From the NCBI GenBank assembly GCA_964462635.1, contig CAYWYJ010000080.1, forward strand, positions 1-18,020: a stretch of 18,020 nt of DNA. Direction: 5' to 3'. This document shows positions 1 through 6,774 of this stretch, one piece after another. Below the pieces are notes generated by a model. The model did no database searches. It saw only the letters and a program-made list of their open reading frames with translations, and was not told the origin of the DNA. A program made the position numbers and the translations under genes. Source of the DNA: JBFMAI01 sp964462635. GTDB taxonomy: Bacteria > Planctomycetota > Phycisphaerae > UBA1845 > Fen-1342. The number at the start of each line of letters is the position of its first letter. The stretch's first letter is position 1.

Positions 1-393
1 GGACTCGCTCAGCGCCGCATGGCCGCCACGGCGTTGGCGATCCGGCTCTATGAGGTCGATCACGGGCGGCGACCGGCCACGCTGGACGAGCTGGTGCCGG
101 AGTATCTTTCCGCCGTGCCGGTCGATCCGTTCACCGAGGATGCCGGCCCCCTTCGCTACCTGCCCGACGGTGCGCCGGCGCGGCTCTACAGCATCGGCGA
201 AAACGGGGTGGACGACGGTTCGCCCGTGCAGCCGGCGACCGGCGGCGGCTGGCGGCCGTCGCGGGACGATGTCACCGTGATTCTGGACGCGCCTTGGAAA
301 CCGGCGGCGACGCAGCCCACCTCAGCACAAGCTGCCAACGATGAGGGCGACGTAGAGCAGACTGGCCGTCAACAGCAGAGCGAGCAGCAATAG
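1..393 (+). CDS. C-terminal part of a hypothetical protein, 5' end outside window
   Basis: The reading frame is open from the first base and ends at TAG 391-393, so 130 residues are visible. The first ATG, at 19, lies inside the gene rather than at its start. The sequence ALAIRLYEVDHGRRPATLDEL followed by VPVDPF and LYSIGENGVDDG is a pattern I recognise from the C-termini of many planctomycete hypothetical proteins and from pseudopilin-like proteins: a helix, then the phrase 'long enough to fill the interval, then PVDPF', then a short beta region ending in NGVDDGG. No catalytic function can be named. The tail after about residue 100 is low-complexity and rich in Gln. It is encoded opposite the last helix of the convergent gene, so the final 24 residues may be recent read-through sequence. 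Confidence 0.7.
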   Translation, partial: GLAQRRMAATALAIRLYEVDHGRRPATLDELVPEYLSAVPVDPFTEDAGPLRYLPDGAPARLYSIGENGVDDGSPVQPATGGGWRPSRDDVTVILDAPWKPAATQPTSAQAANDEGDVEQTGRQQQSEQQ

Positions 394-1170
394 CCCCAAC
401 GCCAACACGTTCAGCAGCACCAGCCGCGCCAAGCTGCCCGCGGTGCCCGCGTGAATGACTTGGCGAAAACCCCCGTAGACGCGCTTCTGCCACAAGCCAA
501 TTGTGAGCACAGCGAGCGGCACCGCGACCGCGAAACAGGCCCCGCCGAGCAGATACGACGCCGGGCTGCGCACCAGAAACAGCCCCGCTACGAAGAACGG
601 CAGCGCCAGCGGCAGCCAGGCCAGCACGCCCCAGCCGTAGTAACTCAGCGCGATCGCCCGGTTCTGCTGCTCGACGCTGAGCCGGCGCGGGTGAAAGAAG
701 TAGCTCGCCAGTCCCGGCAGGCCGACCAGCAGCACCAGGGCGATGACCTGGGCGATTCCCAGCCCCAGCCAAAGGTCCGCCGTCGTGCCCCACTTGTGGA
801 GCGGGTCCCACACGGCCCAGGCGAGCGAGCCGGCGACGACCGTCCCATAGGCGTGCAACGTCGTGACCCAGCGGAAAGCCTGCGAGTCGCGGTAGTGGAT
901 CGGCCGGGCCATCTCCACGGGGAGCCGCCGCGGCCACCGCGTCACCCACCAGACCGTTTTCCAGAACGCCCGGAAGCGGCCCAGGCGCTGCCGATGGACC
1001 CACGGGATGTTGACCTCGCCGGCCCGCAACGCCGTCAGCGCCAGGGCGCACTCCGGGCACCGGTCGCTGGTCAGCCCGCGCAGGTCATAACCGCAGCCGG
1101 GGCACAACAGCCCCTCGGGCAGCGGCGGTTGGTCCGTCGGGCTCGCTTGTGGGGATGGTGCGTCGCTCAC
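322..1170 (-). CDS. zinc-ribbon, multi-pass membrane protein of unknown function
   Basis: Near the N-terminus is a rubredoxin-like zinc ribbon, CPGCGYDLRGL followed 12 residues after the second Cys by CPEC. About 65 residues later come four or five hydrophobic stretches (around AYGTVVAGSLAW, LGLGIAQVIALVLLVGLPGL, VLAWLPLALPFFVAGLFLV, LLGGACFAVAVPLAVLTIGLW and a long final LLNVLALGLLLLALLLTASL). This arrangement, a cytoplasmic zinc ribbon in front of a membrane bundle, is common in planctomycete and other bacterial proteins without a known role. I chose GTG at 1170 because GAGGG lies 7 nt upstream and the product then begins MSDAPSP. An in-frame ATG at 1197 would add nine residues but has no visible ribosome-binding site. 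The 3' end overlaps the convergent gene by 72 bp. Confidence 0.75.
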   Translation of the reverse strand: MSDAPSPQASPTDQPPLPEGLLCPGCGYDLRGLTSDRCPECALALTALRAGEVNIPWVHRQRLGRFRAFWKTVWWVTRWPRRLPVEMARPIHYRDSQAFRWVTTLHAYGTVVAGSLAWAVWDPLHKWGTTADLWLGLGIAQVIALVLLVGLPGLASYFFHPRRLSVEQQNRAIALSYYGWGVLAWLPLALPFFVAGLFLVRSPASYLLGGACFAVAVPLAVLTIGLWQKRVYGGFRQVIHAGTAGSLARLVLLNVLALGLLLLALLLTASLLYVALIVGSLC

Positions 1171-1326
1171 GCGGCGGCCCTCGTTCACGGCACACATCTT
1201 GGGGCAAGCGAATCGCGGTCACAAGGTGCGTGAGGGCAGGGTGGGGTGTGACCACGGATTGTGGCAAGCGGCAACCACCGAGCATGTACTCGACCCGAGC
1301 GAACGTGTCCCGTCATCAACCGGCCT

Positions 1327-1406
1327 GTGGGTGGCCCCGTACGCCCGTGGGTGGCCCCGGAGGCCCGTGGGTAGCCCCGGAGGCCTGTGGGTAGCCCCGG
1401 AGGGGC
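1327..1406. repeat. 20-bp tandem repeat, four units
   Basis: Four consecutive 20-bp units start at 1327, 1347, 1367 and 1387. Each begins GTGGGT(G/A)GCCCCG. Units 2 and 3 differ at two positions (G/A at the seventh base and C/T at the last). Unit 1 reads GTACGCCC where the others read GGAGG. The last unit merges into the opposed hairpin elements that follow. The array has no coding sense and looks like slippage-expanded repeat DNA. Confidence 0.85.
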
Positions 1407-1568
1407 GCCTGAATGCAGCCCCGGGCGTGAGCCCGGGGAGCCGGCGTGGCCCCCACACGGGAGCCCCGGAGGGGCGACTGAAGCCTCAATCGCCCGCTGC
1501 GCGGGCTCCAGCGTAAATGGCGCCTTGCGAATCCCCGGGCTCGCGCCCGGGGCCACGTTCAGTCGCCC
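1402..1568. repeat. opposed pair of CCCCGGGC hairpin elements
   Basis: Positions 1402-1439 and the reverse complement of 1532-1568 match at about 32 of 37 positions: a GGGCGMCTGAAYG leader followed by an 8-bp stem hairpin. The hairpins are CCCCGGGC-GTGA-GCCCGGGG at 1419-1438 and CCCCGGGC-TCGC-GCCCGGGG at 1533-1552. A further copy of the leader, AGCCCCGGAGGGGCGACTGA, starts at 1462. Two copies in inverted orientation make a larger, roughly 167-bp palindrome-like unit, the arrangement seen in REP doublets (BIMEs). Confidence 0.8.
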
Positions 1569-1825
1569 GCCGGGCTCTTTGATTGCCGCCCCGGCAAGCT
1601 TCGAGCCGGTAACACGGAATCTGGTCACACCCGCCGGGGGACGTTCGAGGTCGTGCAGAATGCTCGTCGGGAGAAGAGCGGTCGATCGAGAACCCCCTTG
1701 TCGCCGCGCGCCCTGACCCTCCCCCAACCCCTCCTCGCCACTGCGAGCCGCCCGTGGCAACCTGAGAGGGAGGGGTGTCAGGCGGCGCCCCGTACATGGC
1801 CGTACGCGATTCGGCGGCGCCCTCA

Positions 1826-1929
1826 GGGAGGGCGAGCCTCCCGGCGAGCCGCGGCTCGGCAGGCCGGCAGGGTCACCGCAGGAGACAGCCTCGCCCTCCC
1901 ATGTCGCACGACCGTGAATACCCATTTAG
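1826..1929 (-). repeat. dispersed palindromic repeat, copy A
   Basis: The core at 1826-1900 begins GGGAGGGCGAG and ends CTCGCCCTCCC, so its ends can pair. An inner palindrome (GGCGAGCCGCGGCTCGG) lies near 1843-1859. Read on the minus strand, the core matches copy B (6608-6682) at 73 of 75 positions. Weaker similarity (18 of 29) continues into the flank as far as CTAA, giving a 104-bp unit on both copies. It is probably a non-autonomous mobile or REP-like element. Confidence 0.85.
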
Positions 1930-1955
1930 ATCGACCGCTCGGGGTCCGAACGCCG

Positions 1956-1984
1956 TTGGGGCGGCGGGACCGATTTGGTAAGAT
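1956..1984 (+). promoter_or_regulatory. candidate sigma-70-type promoter for the FG-GAP protein gene
   Basis: TTGGGG at 1956-1961 and TAAGAT at 1979-1984 are separated by 17 bp. The -10 matches the consensus at 4 of 6 positions and the -35 at 3 of 6. Transcription would start near 1991, giving a leader of about 53 nt. The match is modest and the call is inference. Confidence 0.3.
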
Positions 1985-2043
1985 GCAGGCGCGGCAATAG
2001 GTAACGCCGCACAGGAACCCTCATGGTGGAAAGGAGTATGTGT

Positions 2044-3729
2044 ATGTGCCGTAGAGATGCGCTGGGGTTGCTGATCGTAGTGGGGGTGGCCTGCTGGCCG
2101 GCGGGAACGCTGGCCCAAACGGCGGAACAAATCACCTTCGCGGACATGGGGGCCGACGTGCCGGGGCTCGCGACGGTCACGCCGTATCAGGGCTGGCTGC
2201 CGCCGCAAGGTCTGAGCGATGTGGCCATCCCGCAGATGCCGGGGTTCCCGACGCAGATGGGCTGCGCGACGACGCTCAAGCCGCAGCGCGGCCTGGTCTT
2301 CGCCGACCTCAACGGCGACCGCAAGCTGGAGGTGATCGCGGCGAGCATCGACAAGAAGGTGTACGCGTGGGACTTCCAGGGGCAGCCGATGCCGGGCTTC
2401 CCGGTCACCGTCAACAACTACGTGCAGTATCCGCCGACCGTCGATGACATCGACGGCGACGGGGACATGGAAATCGTCGTGCTGACGCGGGGGGCGAGCA
2501 CCGGCGGCCGGCTGTACGTGATCGACCATCTCGGCCAGATCGTGCCGCCGTTCCCGATCAGCGTGAACAACGGCAACCTGTTCGTCTGCCCGACGGTGGT
2601 GGACCTCGACCGGAACGGCCAGAAGGAGATCATCTTCGGCGAGCGGGCGTACCCGATCGGGCGCGTCCACGTGTTCCGCCCGGACGGGACCGAGTGGACC
2701 ACGGGCTGGCCGGTGGCGATGGACCACGTGCCGGCGGCGACGGCCGCGGTCGGCGATGTGAACCGCGACGGGCGGCCGGAGATCGTCTTCCTGTCGTACA
2801 ACAGCATCTACGTGCTCGACCTGGACGGCAACTCGCTGCCGGGCTGGCCGCTCCAGATTCCGAACGCCAATTTCAGCTACCAGTCGGCGGCGCTGGCCGA
2901 CCTGGACCACGATGGCGACCTGGAAATCGTCGTCGGCACGCACGGCAACGCGCCGGGCTGCTATGTCTTCCACCACGACGGCACCGCCGTCACCGGCTGG
3001 CCGCAGTTGTTTGGGGCATGGAGCTATTGCCCGCCGGTCGTGACCGACCTGGAGAACGACGGCAACTTTGAGGTCATCGACGGGTGGATGGGCGGCGGGG
3101 CGGGCGTGCCCGGGCCGGCGTTTTACGTCTGGGCCGCCGACGGCACGCCGCGGCCGGGATTCCCGTATATCACCCAGATCGGCGGCGGCAGCGAGGGCGT
3201 CATCATCGCGGCCGACATCGACGGCGACGGCATCAAGGAGATTTTCGCCGACAGCAACATCAAGGACGGCACCGAGGGGTTCCTCTACGGCGTCGATGCC
3301 GCCGGCAATGACCTGCCCGGCTTCCCGCTCCGGCCCGTCGGGCACACGTACATGAGCGGGGCGACCATCGCCGACATCGACGGGGACGGCGACTACGAGA
3401 TGGGCGTGCTGTCCTATGAAGACACCGTGGTCTGGGTGAACGTGTACGACCTGCCGTACACGTACCGCCCCACCGGCGGAGAGTGGAAGGCCTATCACGC
3501 GCGCAACACGCGCGGCGGGCTGTTCCGTCCGTTCCGCGCCGGAGACCTGAACTGCGACCACGCCGTCGATTTCGGCGACATCAACCCGTTCGTGCTGGCG
3601 TTGACGAACCCGGCGGGCTATGCGACCGCGTTCCCGTTGTGCGACGTGATGAACGCCGACATCAATGGCAACGGTTGGGTGGACTTTGGCGACATCAACC
3701 CGTTCGTGCGGCTGCTGACCCAGCCGTAA
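2044..3729 (+). CDS. secreted FG-GAP/VCBS-repeat protein with dockerin-like tail
   Basis: Probable extracellular calcium-binding beta-propeller protein of 561 residues; ligand unknown. Residues 1-25 form a signal peptide (MCRRDALGLLIVVGVACWPAGTLA, then Q). Eight loops of the form DxDxDGxxEI follow: DLNGDRKLEV, DIDGDGDMEI, DLDRNGQKEI, DVNRDGRPEI, DLDHDGDLEI, DLENDGNFEV, DIDGDGIKEI and DIDGDGDYEM. These are typical of FG-GAP/VCBS propeller blades that bind calcium. The tail at 3541-3726 has two dockerin-like loops (DLNCDHAVDFGD and DINGNGWVDFGD), each followed by INPFV. I chose ATG 2044 because AAGGAG at 2031-2036 sits 7 nt upstream. In-frame ATGs at 2038 and 2023 are possible, and the latter has AGGA just before it. 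A strong hairpin follows the stop. The same tail ends the two secreted proteins at the other end of the window. Confidence 0.88.
   Translation: MCRRDALGLLIVVGVACWPAGTLAQTAEQITFADMGADVPGLATVTPYQGWLPPQGLSDVAIPQMPGFPTQMGCATTLKPQRGLVFADLNGDRKLEVIAASIDKKVYAWDFQGQPMPGFPVTVNNYVQYPPTVDDIDGDGDMEIVVLTRGASTGGRLYVIDHLGQIVPPFPISVNNGNLFVCPTVVDLDRNGQKEIIFGERAYPIGRVHVFRPDGTEWTTGWPVAMDHVPAATAAVGDVNRDGRPEIVFLSYNSIYVLDLDGNSLPGWPLQIPNANFSYQSAALADLDHDGDLEIVVGTHGNAPGCYVFHHDGTAVTGWPQLFGAWSYCPPVVTDLENDGNFEVIDGWMGGGAGVPGPAFYVWAADGTPRPGFPYITQIGGGSEGVIIAADIDGDGIKEIFADSNIKDGTEGFLYGVDAAGNDLPGFPLRPVGHTYMSGATIADIDGDGDYEMGVLSYEDTVVWVNVYDLPYTYRPTGGEWKAYHARNTRGGLFRPFRAGDLNCDHAVDFGDINPFVLALTNPAGYATAFPLCDVMNADINGNGWVDFGDINPFVRLLTQP
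3541..3726 (+). other. dockerin-like C-terminal module, copy 1
   Basis: This 62-residue module has two calcium-loop motifs, DLNCDHAVDFGDINPFV and DINGNGWVDFGDINPFV or its continuation, separated by about 22 residues that include TNPAGYATAFPLC. Its form matches type I dockerins (paired F-hand loops). It recurs at 14632-14817 and 16773-16958. Confidence 0.8.
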
Positions 3730-3762
3730 CGACGCATTGACCATTGGATCGTGTCGTACCGT

Positions 3763-3796
3763 GCGGGGCCCGGGCACTTGAGTGTCCGGGCCCCGC
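3763..3796 (+). terminator. strong hairpin after the FG-GAP protein gene
   Basis: The arm 3763-3778 (GCGGGGCCCGGGCACT) pairs with 3781-3796 (AGTGTCCGGGCCCCGC) over 16 positions with one G-U pair. It begins 33 bp after the stop codon. No T-run follows, so it may stop transcription less efficiently than a classic terminator or may protect the 3' end of the mRNA. Confidence 0.6.
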
Positions 3797-4212
3797 CATC
3801 GCGCCATAGACGCCCCGGCCACGACGCGCCGGTGAGCGCGTCATGCCTGCGTCCACGTGGGGACGGGGCCGTAGGTGCGACGTTCCAGTACGACCATGAA
3901 GGGGAGGGCTCCCGAGCAGGTCGTGTTGCGCATCGCGCTGGATGTCGCAAGGTATTAATTCAAAAAGAGATACGCAAGACTCACGACGCACATCCGTGGC
4001 CCGCATGCCAGCGTGGGGCCCAGCCGCCCACCAGTCGCATCGTGGGTTTTGCCGGCGGCACTTGCCGGCGCGGGTGTGCCCCGCCGGCCGATACTCCAGT
4101 TTCCGATAATTTTGTCTTGTGCCCAGATCGCCCACGGGTGTACGATGAAGTCGGTTGGTGCGGCGGCCGGCCAGCCGCGGGCTACACCTCGGCCGCGTGG
4201 AGGAGGAGTACG
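3797..4212. other. intergenic region before the PEP-CTERM gene
   Basis: I see no gene in these 416 bp. The frame of the next gene is open upstream as far as 3751, but it lacks any signal until the ATG at 4213. The region contains a short AT-rich patch at about 3950-3970 (GGTATTAATTCAAAAAGAGA) and a GC-rich hairpin with arms GCCGGCGG (4051-4058) and CCGCCGGC (4081-4088). It also has a weak promoter-like pair, TTGTGC (4117-4122) and TACGAT (4141-4146), 18 bp apart. Confidence 0.5.
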
Positions 4213-4902
4213 ATGAAACAGAAGTTATGGGTCTGTTTGTGCGCTGCGACTCTGCTCGCAGTGCCGGCGTCGGCCAACGTGTTCCCTACAGCGGCGCACG
4301 CGGCCTTCAACTACATCCCGTTCGCCAACGGCGCTTGCACCATGCACCAGGTGTTTGATGCCAACCTGTTCGCGAACGCGATGCCCCCGGGCTACCTGGC
4401 GAAGATCGAGTCCATAGCCTTCGCGCCCAACACGACTCTGGCCGGGCAACAGATCGCCCAGCCGGTCCAGATCAACCTGGGCTACACGAATCGCGTGGGC
4501 GGACAGGCCAGCCCGGCCGGCTTGAGCACGCCGGTGGCCGGCGGCGGCGGCGCCCCCAACGCCATCGGGGCCATGACCACGTTCTTCAACGATCCGAACT
4601 ACTCGTACACAGTGGTCAGCGGCGGCGCCAACAACTTCGAGATGAAGTTCACCGGCACGCCGTTCATCTACGACCCGAGCCAGGGCAACCTGCTGTTCGA
4701 GATCGTGACCCCGGCCACCCAGGCCGTGTTCTCCGTCTCGCGCTGTGCCGGCAGTGCCGAAGGCTCGCGCTCGTACATCGGCGGCACGTGGACCGGCGAG
4801 AGCCCCACGACGGCCACGCGCATGGACATTGTCTTCACACCGGTGCCCGAGCCGACCTCGCTGCTGCTGCTCGGCGCCGCGGTGTTGCTGCGCCGGCGCT
4901 AG
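4213..4902 (+). CDS. PEP-CTERM sorting-domain secreted protein
   Basis: Exported protein of 229 residues with both sorting signals. The N-terminal signal peptide is MKQKLWVCLCAATLLAVPASA, with cleavage likely before NVFP. The C-terminus is VPEPTSLLLLGAAVLLRRR, the classic PEP-CTERM form: a PEP motif, a hydrophobic helix and an Arg-rich end, recognised by exosortase in the family at large. The middle (INLGYTNRVGG, FNDPNYSYTVVSGGANNFEMKFTGTPFIYDPSQGNLLFEI) looks like an all-beta domain of the kind seen in many PEP-CTERM proteins; I cannot name its ligand. The start is supported by AGGAGGAG at 4201-4208. No exosortase is in the window. A perfect hairpin follows the stop at 4929. Confidence 0.9.
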   Translation: MKQKLWVCLCAATLLAVPASANVFPTAAHAAFNYIPFANGACTMHQVFDANLFANAMPPGYLAKIESIAFAPNTTLAGQQIAQPVQINLGYTNRVGGQASPAGLSTPVAGGGGAPNAIGAMTTFFNDPNYSYTVVSGGANNFEMKFTGTPFIYDPSQGNLLFEIVTPATQAVFSVSRCAGSAEGSRSYIGGTWTGESPTTATRMDIVFTPVPEPTSLLLLGAAVLLRRR

Positions 4903-4928
4903 TCGCGCCAAATGAAGTTTGCCGCGTG

Positions 4929-4953
4929 AAGGGCCGCGCTCGGCGCGGCCCTT
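4929..4953. terminator. perfect 11-bp stem hairpin between convergent genes
   Basis: AAGGGCCGCGC (4929-4939), loop TCG, then GCGCGGCCCTT (4943-4953). It lies 27 bp after the PEP-CTERM stop and 89 bp past the end of the minus-strand HD-GYP gene. It is flanked by A and T residues on the two sides, so it could end transcription from both directions. Confidence 0.7.
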
Positions 4954-5041
4954 CTGCTGCGCGGTCGGCCGCGGCCGGGGGCGCCGACCCCGAGACCCCG
5001 AGGACGCGCTCGACGCCTGTGACGTGCGTGTCGGGCGGGCT

Positions 5042-6457
5042 TCAGACCGTTCCGTTCGGGCCCCTGAGCGTGAAGAGCTCGACGCCGACCTCGTGCCAGG
5101 CATCGCTGGTCGGCCGGCAGCGCACCACCCGCCCATGCACCCGCTTGGCGTTCTGCCCGGCCCTTTCCATGTACACGCGAACCGTCGTGCCCAGCTCGAG
5201 GGCGGCGGGACTGAGCAGCCCCATGCCGTAACGCGACAGGTCCCGCACCGTGACCGGCAGGCCCGGCTCCTCGCACCAGCGCTCATCCGCCCCGCGCACC
5301 AGAACGTGCAGCGTAGCCGTCACTTCGCAGGCAAAGCGCTGATTGCGCCGGCGCTCGGCCCCCGACGTGTGCTCCGTGACCCCTTCCGCCGTGGCCCCGC
5401 CCCGGCCGTCGCGGTCACTCACGTTGCCCAGCAGCCGGATCCACGCCTGGACGACTTCCGGGTCGTACTTCGCCGGCGCTTCCGACTTGAGCACCAGGAT
5501 CGCCTCCGACACCGTCATGGCCTTCTGCTTGAACGGCCGCAGCGCGGTCATGGCGTCGAACGAGTCGACGACGGCACAGATGCGGCTGACGCGGTGGATT
5601 TCCTCGCCGCGCAGACCGTCGGGATAGCCGCCGCCGTCGAGCCGCTCGTGGTGCTGCCGGCAGACCTCCTGAATCAGGGGATGAACGGAGTCGAAGCCGC
5701 GGAGGTGGTCGTAGCCGCGGACGGGGTGCTCGCGGATACGCTTCCACTCGTCGGGGCCCAGGCGCTCGGTCTTGTTGAGGATTTCGGCCTCAATGAAGAT
5801 CTTTCCGATGTCGTGCAGGAGCCCCGCCTGACAGATGCGGGCCAGGTCGCCGGGGTCACGCCAGCCCAACGTGTAAGCCAGCGGCACCATCCAGGTGCCC
5901 ACGTTGACCATGTGCGTGGCGGTGTAGAAATCGTGCCGCGACGTGGCGAAGAGCTGCGCGAACGCCCCGTTGTCACTGATGGCGAGCGTCGTCACGGCGC
6001 GGGCCACGTTGTCCAGGCGTTGCGCGTGCGCGTTGAGGTCCGCCTCGGCGAGCAGCTCATCGATCAGCGTCAGGCTTGTTTCATAGACGATCGCCGACTT
6101 CTCCGACAGCGCCTTGGTCGCGTCCCCCACCGTCTCCAGCAGCGTCGTCTCGGTCTGCTGGCGAAACCGCACGTGGTCGGCAATGCGGATGTAGACGCAG
6201 CGGTTGGCGCTGTTCATCAGGCGCCGCCGGTCCTGGGGCGTGAACTCGGCCTCCGCCGGCCGGTACAGCGTGAATACGCCCCCGTCCGAGCCCTCGGGCG
6301 ATTCGTCGTCACGGCGCAGGTACACCGCGATGCCGCGGAAGGCACTGGCCGGCACGTGGCGCAGCGGCACCGGCAGGAACCCGGCGCGGGCCGAGAAGTC
6401 GGTGCCGCCCGTCCGGCGGATCGGCGCCGTCAAGGAATCTCGGGGCGGATCGACCAT
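5042..6457 (-). CDS. HD-GYP domain and PilZ domain protein (cyclic-di-GMP phosphodiesterase/receptor)
   Basis: Probable cytoplasmic cyclic-di-GMP enzyme of 471 residues with its own effector domain. Residues 1-150 have no recognised domain; part (FTPQDRRRLMNSANRC) may be a sensory or helical linker. Residues about 150-345 form an HD-GYP domain with the metal-binding HDIGK (H215, D216) and the signature HHERLDGGGYPDGLRGEEI from H269. Residues 369-462 form a PilZ domain with intact ligand motifs RxxxR (R370-R374) and DLSRYG (D406-G411). In this family HD-GYP hydrolyses cyclic-di-GMP and PilZ binds it, so the fusion suggests product- or substrate-sensitive control. No membrane segment is visible. 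I chose ATG 6457 because GGGGAG lies 5 nt upstream; an in-frame ATG at 6532 would add 25 Arg/Pro-rich residues. No GGDEF gene is nearby. Confidence 0.92.
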   Translation of the reverse strand: MVDPPRDSLTAPIRRTGGTDFSARAGFLPVPLRHVPASAFRGIAVYLRRDDESPEGSDGGVFTLYRPAEAEFTPQDRRRLMNSANRCVYIRIADHVRFRQQTETTLLETVGDATKALSEKSAIVYETSLTLIDELLAEADLNAHAQRLDNVARAVTTLAISDNGAFAQLFATSRHDFYTATHMVNVGTWMVPLAYTLGWRDPGDLARICQAGLLHDIGKIFIEAEILNKTERLGPDEWKRIREHPVRGYDHLRGFDSVHPLIQEVCRQHHERLDGGGYPDGLRGEEIHRVSRICAVVDSFDAMTALRPFKQKAMTVSEAILVLKSEAPAKYDPEVVQAWIRLLGNVSDRDGRGGATAEGVTEHTSGAERRRNQRFACEVTATLHVLVRGADERWCEEPGLPVTVRDLSRYGMGLLSPAALELGTTVRVYMERAGQNAKRVHGRVVRCRPTSDAWHEVGVELFTLRGPNGTV

Positions 6458-6774
6458 CCGCGCTCCCCGACCGCGCCGGGAGCTCACCCCTCTCGCGTAT
6501 GTCCCCACCGGACAGGGAGAAGGCGTGTGCAACCGTGCGCGGCTATCTCTGAATCGGGTGCCCCTCTGTCGCCGTTTACTAAGGGCGCATCTGCGATCGT
6601 CCGGTACGGGAGGGCGAGGCTGTCTCCTGCGGCGACCCTACCGGCCTGCCGAGCCGCGGCTCGCCGGGAGGCTCGCCCTCCCGTCCCGCGTCCCTTGTCC
6701 CCGGTTGGGCGCAGAGCAATCGGGTCGCCGCACATGCGGCAGGCCGCAGCCATACCCGCGACGGGAGGTGCCGT
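6458..6774. other. intergenic region carrying repeat copy B
   Basis: I see no gene in these 317 bp. Next to the HD-GYP start is a short imperfect inverted stretch (CTCACCCCTCTCGC near 6483 and GGGAGAAGGC near 6515). Most of the rest is the dispersed repeat at 6579-6682. The final 90 bp show nothing recognisable. Confidence 0.6.
6579..6682 (+). repeat. dispersed palindromic repeat, copy B
   Basis: The core at 6608-6682 starts GGGAGGGCGAGGCTGTCTCC and ends GGAGGCTCGCCCTCCC, so the ends pair. It contains the inner palindrome GAGCCGCGGCTC. It equals the reverse complement of copy A except at two positions. Flank similarity begins at CTAA 6579. It lies in the spacer between the HD-GYP and phosphoesterase genes and disrupts no visible gene. 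Confidence 0.85.

Larger units (their letters stand above)
1198..2022. other. 825-bp intergenic region rich in palindromic repeats
   Basis: No credible gene is seen here. Open frames exist on both strands, but they run through palindromic repeats and give Gly/Pro/Arg-rich peptides without domain signatures. The region holds a 20-bp tandem array (1327-1406), two opposed CCCCGGGC hairpins (1419-1438 and 1533-1552), a pyrimidine/purine-rich imperfect inverted repeat near 1712-1783 (CCTGAC at one end, GTCAGG at the other), a 104-bp dispersed repeat (1826-1929) and a candidate promoter for the next gene (1956-1984). Confidence 0.7.

Noticed and set aside
1327..1406. Possible CRISPR array
   Set aside because: The units are directly adjacent 20-mers with no unique spacers, and no cas gene is present.
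1185..1925. Minus-strand open frame of 246 codons
   Set aside because: It is composed of translated palindromic repeats (WEGEAVSCGDPAG, PGLPTGLRG) and has no coding signature.
1873..3822. Long minus-strand open frame (649 codons) opposite the FG-GAP gene
   Set aside because: It is a His/Arg/Val-rich shadow of the real gene, which has a signal peptide, eight DxDxDG loops and a known tail.
3751..4212. N-terminal extension of the PEP-CTERM frame
   Set aside because: It begins inside a terminator hairpin and has no ribosome-binding site; AGGAGGAG and a signal peptide mark 4213 as the start.
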